52,273 bases of DNA from positions 1-52,273 of the forward strand of contig JAQUSS010000005.1 in assembly GCA_028710135.1 (NCBI GenBank), written 5' to 3'. Of this stretch, positions 14,049 through 20,860 are shown one piece after another. The notes under the pieces are model-generated. The model did no database searches, was not told the DNA's origin, and worked only from the letters and a program-made list of their open reading frames with translations. The translations under genes and the position numbers were made by a program. The DNA is from Gemmiger sp. (GTDB lineage: Bacteria > Bacillota > Clostridia > Oscillospirales > Ruminococcaceae). Every line of letters starts with the position of its first letter. Positions within the stretch are counted from its first letter, which is position 1.

Positions 14049-15440
14049 TCAGCGTAGCGTAAGCGGCAGCTTGTAGCAGGAAAGCGGCGGCAGGCAGGTA
14101 ACCTCGTCCACCGGCGGGTAGGAAACCGGGTTGGCCGTCCACTGGAAGGAGAGCAGCAGGCTGCCCACAGGGGCGCGGCCCACAAGCAGGTTGATGCCGT
14201 TGCGGTCCTCCCGGCCATAGGATACCGCCTCGATGGGCAGGGGGCCATCGTCATCCTCCAGGGTAAACCCGTTATCGGCGTTATCCACCGAGCGCACAAT
14301 GAAGCTTACCGCCACATGGTCGTATTCCAACCGCAGGGTGCGGGGGGCGGTAAGGGTGGCGCGCGCCAGGCGTGGGGCCTCAAAAAGGGGGCCGCCCAAC
14401 AGGTAATGCCCGGCCTGCATGGCCAATTTTTCGCCCAAAACCAGGTTGGCGGCCGCACTGTTGTGGATGGCATCGGCCAGCGCGCAGTTGGTGGTGGGCA
14501 GCAGGTATACCTTTTCCAGTTGGTCAGCCGCCTGGCGCTGGGCTTCCCGCACTAAGGCCCAGCCCTCGTGGTTGGGGTCGCCCACCATCCGGTTGAGCTG
14601 GAAGGTGAAAAACGGCACCGTATACCCAAGCGCCTGCCGCATGGCGTTTACCAGGGTGGTAAAGTTTTGCAGGTAGTGGGGCGCAAGCTCCATGGCGGTA
14701 TCGTTGCAGCCCTGGTACCACAGCACCCCAGCAAATTGGCCCTGCGTTTCGGTGACCTTTTGCATCATGTTGCCATACAAATCTCCCGCCGGCAACCAGC
14801 GGGAGATGGGGGAGCCGCCCAGGGCGGTTTGCACCAGCCCTACGGGGCGGCCACTCATCTGCGAAAACCGTTTGGCAAAGCTTAGGTAGGGCGAAACACC
14901 CGGTATCCCCATCTCCTCGTTGGGCAAGCTGCCTGCGCCGGTGCTCTCGTTCATGGGGTGGGTGGCAATATCCCAGCAGCCGCGGTTGCGGTACAGGTGT
15001 ACCGCCATGCTGGGTGGGTCGGGCGCATAATCCCGGCTGTAGCCTGCCGCGTTGGATTGCCCGGCGATAATAAAAACGTCCCCCACGCCCAGGTGGAGAA
15101 CACAATCCCCACGGTAGAGCCAGGTCAGGTTTTTTACAACGCTTTTGGTTTCCAGGGTGGTATCAATGCGGTAAAGCCCCCCGGCGGGAAGGCGGAGGGT
15201 ATCGGCAAAGGTGCCGGAAAAATCGGGGTTGGTGTGGTGGGCCAACGGCTGCCAGGGCAGCACGCAAAGGTTGCTATCCTCCCGCATCACCCGCACCATG
15301 GGGCATACCTGCGCAACGCCAACCTCAATGGCGGCGGGGTGAACGCAGTAGCTGCCGCGCAGGGTTACCTCGGCAAAGCCGGCCTGCTGTTGCAGGATAG
15401 CCCAATCCGCCGGGGCACTGGTTAGTGTAATGCCGTGCAT
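14049..15440 (-). CDS. Sialate O-acetylesterase-like (SASA domain) carbohydrate esterase
   Basis: This 463-aa protein has an N-terminal beta-sandwich (about 1-115) and an SGNH hydrolase domain of the SASA type. The nucleophile block is FIIAGQSNAAGYS (Ser129), the oxyanion Gly is in TALGGSPISRW, the next block is LWYQGCNDT, and the Asp-x-x-His pair is in ALADAIHNS. These enzymes remove O-acetyl groups from sialic acids or other decorated sugars. No signal peptide is present, so it acts in the cytoplasm on imported oligosaccharides. AAGGAGG lies ahead of the ATG. It sits between the LacI-type regulator (2-base gap) and the fucosidase (18 bases). In this context acetylated plant polysaccharide fragments are as likely a substrate as sialic acid; no sialidase or sialate catabolism gene is present. 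Confidence 0.82.
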   Translation of the reverse strand: MHGITLTSAPADWAILQQQAGFAEVTLRGSYCVHPAAIEVGVAQVCPMVRVMREDSNLCVLPWQPLAHHTNPDFSGTFADTLRLPAGGLYRIDTTLETKSVVKNLTWLYRGDCVLHLGVGDVFIIAGQSNAAGYSRDYAPDPPSMAVHLYRNRGCWDIATHPMNESTGAGSLPNEEMGIPGVSPYLSFAKRFSQMSGRPVGLVQTALGGSPISRWLPAGDLYGNMMQKVTETQGQFAGVLWYQGCNDTAMELAPHYLQNFTTLVNAMRQALGYTVPFFTFQLNRMVGDPNHEGWALVREAQRQAADQLEKVYLLPTTNCALADAIHNSAAANLVLGEKLAMQAGHYLLGGPLFEAPRLARATLTAPRTLRLEYDHVAVSFIVRSVDNADNGFTLEDDDGPLPIEAVSYGREDRNGINLLVGRAPVGSLLLSFQWTANPVSYPPVDEVTCLPPLSCYKLPLTLR

Positions 15441-15442
15441 AC

Positions 15443-16504
15443 TTAGTCCTCCTTGGGGGGCTGCGCGTTTGGCTCGGCGGCGTTTGCCGCCCGGTTATAC
15501 ACGCTGGCCCGCTTGACAATTTCAGGGAATACGGCAATCCGCACAATCTCCGCCGTTTTGCCCCGTATCCGTTTATCCAGGCGCTCAACGGCCAAAGCAC
15601 CCATACGGTCGTTGGGTACGGCCATGGTGGTTAGCTGGGGGTCAATCATCTGGCAGATGGGCATATCGTCAAAGCCAATCATCGAAACTTCCTCCGGCAC
15701 ACAGTAGCCGGATTTTAACAGTGCGCGCATACAGCCCAGGGCAATGATGTCGTTATCGGCAAAAAAGGCGGTGGGCAGCACCGGGTTGGTGGCCAAATAC
15801 GCCATCATATCCTCAAAGGCACTCTCGGTGGTGGTGCCAAGGGAGATAATCCGCTTGGAGGAATCGTTGTCGGCATCCTTTAAAGCGTTCACGGCGTTCA
15901 AATAGCCATCCCGGCGTTCCCGGAAGTTGCGAATTTCCACCTTGCTGTGCAGGTAGCCGATGCGGGTGTGGCCGCTGCGTATCAGGTGGTGTACCGCGCG
16001 CCAGGCAGCGTAGGTGTTATCAATCACAACGGCATCATAGCGCTTGTTGGGGAACCAGTTATCCAGCAGAACAACGGGCACATGAAGGTTTTGGAACGGC
16101 TCCATGTCGCTGCTTTTCATCTCGGTTGCCAACAAAATAATGCCGGCACATTTGGAGCTGGCAATGGTGCGCAGCTGCTCGCTGCTGTTTTCGGTGCCAT
16201 AAAAATAGGCAATGGAAAGCTGGTACCCCAGTTGGTGTACCTTGTCCGAAACGCCCTGGGTCAGCCGGTCAAAAAACGAGGTGCTGGATACAACCTTCCC
16301 GTGGCGCTTATAAATAATGAACTGGATGGTGTTACTGTGGCGCTGCCCGGGTATGGCCGAATACTCAAACCCGACCTCCTGTGCGGTGGCAATCACCTTT
16401 TCCCGAACAGCATCGCTGACCCCGGGTTTGTTCCGAAATACGAGGGATACGGTGGCGGGGGATACCCCCAGCAGCCGTGCGATGTCTTTTGCAGTTGCGC
16501 TCAT
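15443..16504 (-). CDS. LacI-family transcriptional regulator
   Basis: The 353-aa protein begins with the LacI helix-turn-helix (ATAKDIARLLGVSPATVSLVFRNKPGVSD, about 3-30) and hinge, followed by a periplasmic-binding-protein-like sensor domain (FIIYKRHGKVVSST, then AGIILLATE, VVIDNTYAA, TAFFADNDIIALGCMRAL and SMIGFDD). It should bind a sugar-like effector and repress or activate nearby promoters as a dimer. The ATG at 16504 was chosen over the GTG at 16513 because AAGGAG is eight bases ahead of the ATG but touches the GTG. It is transcribed divergently from the importer operon and first in the esterase-fucosidase operon. Its own promoter overlaps a possible operator, suggesting autoregulation. 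Confidence 0.93.
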   Translation of the reverse strand: MSATAKDIARLLGVSPATVSLVFRNKPGVSDAVREKVIATAQEVGFEYSAIPGQRHSNTIQFIIYKRHGKVVSSTSFFDRLTQGVSDKVHQLGYQLSIAYFYGTENSSEQLRTIASSKCAGIILLATEMKSSDMEPFQNLHVPVVLLDNWFPNKRYDAVVIDNTYAAWRAVHHLIRSGHTRIGYLHSKVEIRNFRERRDGYLNAVNALKDADNDSSKRIISLGTTTESAFEDMMAYLATNPVLPTAFFADNDIIALGCMRALLKSGYCVPEEVSMIGFDDMPICQMIDPQLTTMAVPNDRMGALAVERLDKRIRGKTAEIVRIAVFPEIVKRASVYNRAANAAEPNAQPPKED

Positions 16505-16550
16505 GCGGTTCACTCCTTTTAAGGTACAGCAAGGCGATTATGACAGTAAA

Positions 16551-16575
16551 TTTAGTAATTCGATTATAAACTAAA
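16551..16575. promoter_or_regulatory. Operator-like inverted repeat overlapping LacI-type gene promoter
   Basis: TTTAGT and ACTAAA flank TAAT-TCG-ATTA, with a CG step near the centre as in many LacI-family operators. It covers the -10 element of the regulator's own promoter. Confidence 0.4.
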
Positions 16576-16591
16576 GCTTGAAACAAGTCAA
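16563..16591 (-). promoter_or_regulatory. Promoter of LacI-esterase-fucosidase operon
   Basis: On the - strand TTGACT (16591-16586) and TATAAT (16568-16563) are 17 bases apart, close to the sigma-A consensus. The start point would be near 16556, about 50 bases before the regulator's ATG. Confidence 0.8.
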
Positions 16592-16610
16592 TGCATAAAG
16601 GTCAATTTAG

Positions 16611-16623
16611 CTAAACGATTTAG
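16611..16623. promoter_or_regulatory. Second operator-like site, CTAAA-CGA-TTTAG
   Basis: This perfect inverted repeat with a CG centre lies between the two divergent promoters and resembles the site at 16551-16575. It is inferred to be bound by the adjacent LacI-type protein. Confidence 0.45.
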
Positions 16624-16725
16624 TAAAACAGCCGGAGTTTGGGCGAAAAACCGATGAAAATATACAAATATGCCGTCATGCGTTGCCAGTATCGTACAAT
16701 GTTTTGGTAATAAAATCAAATCCGC

Positions 16726-16754
16726 TTGTCACTAATTTATCCGCATGATATACT
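16726..16754 (+). promoter_or_regulatory. Promoter of the importer/glycosidase operon
   Basis: TTGTCA (16726-16731) and TATACT (16749-16754) with a 17-base spacer form a strong sigma-A promoter. The start point would be about 16761, giving a leader of almost 190 bases before the permease ATG at 16949. Confidence 0.8.
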
Positions 16755-16760
16755 AAACTC

Positions 16761-16948
16761 AAGTTAAAAATCTGGACGGCGGAAGGCTGCGGCAAACCCT
16801 GAATTTGCCCATCTGCTTGCCCGGTACGCCATACCCGCAACCACCGCGGCGGGGTGCTGCCGGGCAAGTGGCCACCGGGGATTTTACGGCCATGTGCAGC
16901 ATGGCTACATCACTTACCCATACGTTGGGACGGAAAGGACGGTACACC
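16761..16948 (+). other. Structured 5' leader of the importer operon (two stem-loops)
   Basis: CTTGCCCGG (16816-16824) pairs perfectly with CCGGGCAAG (16860-16868), with further pairing inside (CCCGC/GCGGG). A second hairpin, GCCATG-TGCAG-CATGGC, lies at 16889-16905. No U-tract follows either stem. I recognise no known riboswitch class. It could set mRNA stability or host a regulator. Confidence 0.5.
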
Positions 16949-17938
16949 ATGAGCGATAAAACCAGCGCGGCTGGCATTGTGGGTGCAAAAAAGCGTAAGC
17001 AGAAGGAACCGCAATTGTTACAGCCTAAAAAGTCTTTTTGGCAAACCCTGTGGCGGCAGCGTTCCATCTTGCTGCTTGCCCTGCCGGGCGTTGTGCTGCT
17101 GATTATCTTCCGCTATGTGCCAATGTACGGCATTTTGATCGCCTTTAAAAACTATAAGGCGGCGCATGGTGTTTGGGGCAGCGCATGGCTGGACCCACTG
17201 TGGAAAAACTTTGCGATGTTCTTTAAAAATGTAAACTGCTGGCCAATTATCTGGAACACGTTAAAGGTTGGCGTTCTCTCGCTGCTGTTTACCTTCCCGG
17301 CGCCAATCATCTTTGCAATTTTGCTAAACGAAACCAAGGGCCGCCTTTTTAAAAAGGGTGCGCAAACCATCTCCTACATTCCGCACTTTATCTCGGTGGT
17401 GGTTATCTGCTCGATGCTCAACGGCTTTGGCTCCACCACCGGCCTTTTTAACGACCTGCGGGAGATTATGGGCTTTGCCCGGGTGGATATGAACTATGGC
17501 GACCAATACTTTTTGCTGGAATACATAGGCTCCGCGGTATGGCAGGGCATGGGCTGGGGCTCCATCATTTACCTGGCGGCACTTTCCAACGTGGATACCA
17601 CCTTATATGATGTGGCCAACATCGACGGTGCAAACCGCTGGCAAAAAATTAAAAACATTGCATGGCCAACCATCCTCCCCACGGCTGCCATTATGCTGAT
17701 TATGAACGTTGGCAACGTGCTGAACGCCGATTTCACCAAGATACTGCTGATGCAAAACGATACCAACCGCAGCAGCCTGGATGTAATTGCCACGTTTGTG
17801 TACCAAAAGGGTATTGTGGAAGGAAAGTTCAGCTATTCCACGGCGGTTAACCTATTCGCTTCCATCATCAGTTTTATTTTGGTCTATGGCGCAAATGCCT
17901 TCACCCGCAAAATAAACCCGGAAAACAGCCTTTGGTAA
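16949..17938 (+). CDS. LplB-type sugar ABC importer permease
   Basis: This 329-aa permease has six expected membrane helices and the start RQRSILLLALPGVVLLIIFRYVPMYG, typical of LplB/YtcP-family polysaccharide-fragment importers. The cytoplasmic EAA-type loop reads YDVANIDGANRWQKIKNIAWP. It forms the channel with the next gene's product. The ATG at 16949 follows GGAAAGGAC; the upstream extension in the ORF track is leader sequence. Lpl/YtcQ-YteP systems carry rhamnogalacturonan or other complex oligosaccharides, which suits the GH78, GH106 and GH42 genes downstream. No ATPase gene is in the operon, as is usual for families served by a shared MsmX-like ATPase. Confidence 0.92.
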   Translation: MSDKTSAAGIVGAKKRKQKEPQLLQPKKSFWQTLWRQRSILLLALPGVVLLIIFRYVPMYGILIAFKNYKAAHGVWGSAWLDPLWKNFAMFFKNVNCWPIIWNTLKVGVLSLLFTFPAPIIFAILLNETKGRLFKKGAQTISYIPHFISVVVICSMLNGFGSTTGLFNDLREIMGFARVDMNYGDQYFLLEYIGSAVWQGMGWGSIIYLAALSNVDTTLYDVANIDGANRWQKIKNIAWPTILPTAAIMLIMNVGNVLNADFTKILLMQNDTNRSSLDVIATFVYQKGIVEGKFSYSTAVNLFASIISFILVYGANAFTRKINPENSLW

Positions 17939-17953
17939 GGGAGGGGGCACAAC

Positions 17954-18862
17954 ATGGCAAAAGCTACATTACGGCCCAAGCGGGGGCATGGCATCAGGAA
18001 CGACAGCCTTGCAGTGGATATCGTCATTCAAATTGTGATGGTGCTTCTGTGCATCGTATTCCTCTATCCGTTTTTAAACGTTATTGCGGTTTCTTTCTCC
18101 AGCAACAGCATGATCACCACCGGGCAGGTAACCTTTTACCCGAAAGAATTTACCACCAAGGGCTACGAGCTTTTGTTTGAAGAGCAAAACATTTGGGCCG
18201 CGTACCTAAACACCATCCTGATTGCCGTTGGCGCAACCGCAGTAAACCTGGTGGCAACCTCCATGCTGGCCTACGCCATGATGCTGCCGGAGTTTGTGCT
18301 GCACAAATTCCTTTCGGTGTTTTTGCTCATCACCATGTTCTTCTCGGGCGGCACCGTGCCTACCTATTTGCTGATTAAAAACCTAAACCTCTACAATACC
18401 TGGTGGGCGCTGATATTGCCCACGGCGGTTGCGGCGTACAACGTGTTTGTTTACCGCGCGTTTTACAAGGGCATCTCCCCGGAGATACGGGAGGCCGCAA
18501 GAATTGACGGCGCCTCCGAACCGCGGATACTTGCCAGCATCTATGTGCCGCTTTCCAAACCCCTATATGCAACCTTCGGCTTGTTCTCCTTAGTAAATGT
18601 GTGGAACAGCTACTACGAGGCCCTTCTCTACATCAGCGATGCCGACAAAATGCCAATCCAGATGATTTTGCGTCGAATCGTGTTCTCGTCCGGCGTAAAC
18701 AATATGGCCGGTGCCCTAGATATGATCAACCATGGTTCGCTTAACCCGCTCAACGTGCAATATGCGTGTGTTATTGCCACCATCGGCCCCATTCTTTTGG
18801 TTTACCCCTTCCTGCAAAAATACTTTGCGCAAGGTATGCAGGTTGGCGCGGTAAAAGGATAA
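17954..18862 (+). CDS. LplC/YtcP-type sugar ABC importer permease
   Basis: This 302-aa permease is the partner of the upstream LplB-type protein. It has six predicted helices, the family N-terminus with a helix near 25-45 (IQIVMVLLCIVFLYPFLNVIAVSFSS), and a clear EAA loop (REAARIDGASEPRILASIYVPLSKP) that contacts the ATPase. The C-terminus ends GMQVGAVKG, which is characteristic of this permease family. The ATG follows GGGAGGGG and the gap to the upstream gene is 15 bases. The binding-protein gene follows after 89 bases that contain a short GACAAGCTTGTC palindrome. Confidence 0.93.
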   Translation: MAKATLRPKRGHGIRNDSLAVDIVIQIVMVLLCIVFLYPFLNVIAVSFSSNSMITTGQVTFYPKEFTTKGYELLFEEQNIWAAYLNTILIAVGATAVNLVATSMLAYAMMLPEFVLHKFLSVFLLITMFFSGGTVPTYLLIKNLNLYNTWWALILPTAVAAYNVFVYRAFYKGISPEIREAARIDGASEPRILASIYVPLSKPLYATFGLFSLVNVWNSYYEALLYISDADKMPIQMILRRIVFSSGVNNMAGALDMINHGSLNPLNVQYACVIATIGPILLVYPFLQKYFAQGMQVGAVKG

Positions 18863-18951
18863 ACCGCATCTTTTTTACGGAACCCGACAAGCTTGTCACG
18901 CGATACCGGCAACCCTACAAAACAAACCCGGAAAATAAGGAGGAAAAGAAT

Positions 18952-20742
18952 ATGAAAAAGCTCACCCATCGCGCTTGGCTGAAGGCCGCCAGTGCCGTTA
19001 GCGCAGTTGCGATTATGGCAGGCTGCGGCGGCTCGGTAGCCTCGTCCGCAGCAAGCACCACCGCATCGTCCGCTTCGGCAGCCACGGGGGAAACCACTGC
19101 CGCCAAAGATTACTCGGATATCTCCGCCAATTTTGATATTACCAAGTATGCCACCGCCGCCGATAACGGCGTGGAGCTGCCCGCGCTGGAAGGCCCCCTG
19201 AAGCTGAACATCAGCATTATTGACTATAACCAGTCTTCCGAAAATACCAAGGTGCAAAAGCTTTGGGAAGCCTGCATGGAGCATTACCTCGGGTGCGAGC
19301 TGGATATTACCTGGAAGCGTACCCCCCTACAGGATTACCAGGCCAACGAGCTGGTTGTGCTGCAATCCGGCGATGTGCCCGATATTGCTACCCTGAACAA
19401 GGGCAGCGCCGTGAACGAGTACGGCGAGGACGGCACCGTTTTGAACCTGGCCAATTACATGGATCAGCTTTACTATTACAAGCAATTCATGCAGGAAACC
19501 AACGGCGGTGAAAAGTTTGCCATGAACGAGGACGGCTCCATGTATTATTTCATGGACGGCTTCTATAACCCCGATGACATTCAGGGCGCACAGTCCTTCA
19601 CCTCGTTTGCCTACCGGTTTGACCTGCTCAAGGAAGCGGGCTTGACCCCCGCAACGACCCTGGACGAATTTACCGAGCTGTGCAAAAACCTGAAGGCAAA
19701 AATTGATGATGGCAGCCTGGATATCCAGTACCCCATCATCAACAGCACCAAAGATTACTCCCTCTACCGTGGCTTTGTAGGCGTGTTCCACACCTGGGAC
19801 TGTGTCTATTATAACGAGGGTAGCTGGCGCTTTGGCCCCATCGAGGATAACTTCCGCGAGATGCTCAAGTACCTCAAAACCCTGTACGATGCCGGCTATG
19901 TGGACCCTGAGTTTGCCACCGCCGATACCACCGCAGGCCAAACGAAGGCCACCACGGGCGTTGGCGCCATCTGCCCCAACCTGTGGAGCGGCAGCGCAGC
20001 AGCCTGGAACACCGCCGCCACGGATAAAACCGTGCAGTGGGGCCTTTCCTACCTGCCTAAAAACGAAACCTACGGTACCCCCTGGAAATGGGGTTCCAAG
20101 CAGGCCGGCAAATCTCTTAGCTCTTACCTGAAGGGCATTTATATCGGCGGCGCAACCGAGCACCCCGAGTATGCGGTGGCCATGGTGGACTACCAGTACA
20201 GCGACGAGATGATTGAGCTGACAAACTGGGGCGTGGAAGGCGAAGAGTACACGACCGCAAACGACGAAAATACCTTTGTCGATAGCATTACCAGCACCGA
20301 AAACCCGGCCCTGACCGTTGCCGACCTTGGCATTATCTCCTCCGGCGTGTGCGGCAGCGGCATCCCTTGCTCCCCCTACGACTTTAACTCGATGCTCTCG
20401 GTTTCCTCCCTGCCTGAGCCTTGGTGGAATGCGACCGATGGCTACTACGAGGGTAAATACTGGGTAGAGAGCGACCGCCTCGGCGGCGAAGATTCGGTTG
20501 CCCCCTACGACCGCCCCCCGGTGATGTACCTGACCGCAGAGGAATCCACCCAGAAAGCACAGCTGGACTACGGCGGAGCCTGCGAGAGCCGCGTAAAGCA
20601 GTTGGCGGTTGAATTTATCACCGGCCAGAGAGATATCAATGATGACGGCGCATGGGCAGACTACATTAAAGATATCAAGAGCCAAACCGATGAAGATTTT
20701 GATACCATCATTGCGACCCTGAACGAAAATACAGTAAAATAA
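18952..20742 (+). CDS. LplA-type solute-binding lipoprotein
   Basis: This 596-aa protein carries a lipoprotein signal peptide (KKLTHRAWLKAASAVSAVAIMAGC, lipobox IMAGC) and a Ser/Ala-rich linker, then a large family 1 extracellular solute-binding domain. It should sit anchored on the outer membrane face and capture oligosaccharides for the two permeases just upstream. The length, greater than the 400 residues of simple sugar-binding proteins, is typical of LplA/YtcQ-type proteins that bind complex oligosaccharides. AAGGAGG precedes the ATG at 18952; the track start at 18766 lies inside the permease gene. A terminator follows, so part of the transcription should end here, favouring importer over enzyme production. 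Confidence 0.92.
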   Translation: MKKLTHRAWLKAASAVSAVAIMAGCGGSVASSAASTTASSASAATGETTAAKDYSDISANFDITKYATAADNGVELPALEGPLKLNISIIDYNQSSENTKVQKLWEACMEHYLGCELDITWKRTPLQDYQANELVVLQSGDVPDIATLNKGSAVNEYGEDGTVLNLANYMDQLYYYKQFMQETNGGEKFAMNEDGSMYYFMDGFYNPDDIQGAQSFTSFAYRFDLLKEAGLTPATTLDEFTELCKNLKAKIDDGSLDIQYPIINSTKDYSLYRGFVGVFHTWDCVYYNEGSWRFGPIEDNFREMLKYLKTLYDAGYVDPEFATADTTAGQTKATTGVGAICPNLWSGSAAAWNTAATDKTVQWGLSYLPKNETYGTPWKWGSKQAGKSLSSYLKGIYIGGATEHPEYAVAMVDYQYSDEMIELTNWGVEGEEYTTANDENTFVDSITSTENPALTVADLGIISSGVCGSGIPCSPYDFNSMLSVSSLPEPWWNATDGYYEGKYWVESDRLGGEDSVAPYDRPPVMYLTAEESTQKAQLDYGGACESRVKQLAVEFITGQRDINDDGAWADYIKDIKSQTDEDFDTIIATLNENTVK

Positions 20743-20763
20743 TGGCCTAAATAGGAAAAATTG

Positions 20764-20812
20764 CCCGGAACTGACATCTGCTAAAACAGTTGATCTGTTC
20801 CGGGTTGTTTTT
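20764..20812 (+). terminator. Terminator after binding-protein gene
   Basis: CCCGGAAC (20764-20771) and GTTCCGGG (20797-20804) form the stem, followed by TTGTTTTT. It separates the importer genes from the glycosidase genes and may allow partial read-through. Confidence 0.75.
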
Positions 20813-20820
20813 AGGGAAAT

Positions 20821-20834
20821 GGAAAGCGTTTCGG
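20821..20834 (+). promoter_or_regulatory. cre/LacI-type operator-like site upstream of GH78
   Basis: GGAAAGCGTTTCGG has the symmetric core GAAA-GCG-TTTC and matches the CcpA cre consensus except at its ends. It lies 27 bases before the GH78 start, so it could mediate catabolite repression of the enzyme genes. It is a single site and no promoter was clear. Confidence 0.4.
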
Positions 20835-20860
20835 ATGCGATGCGCAGGAGATAGAAAACC

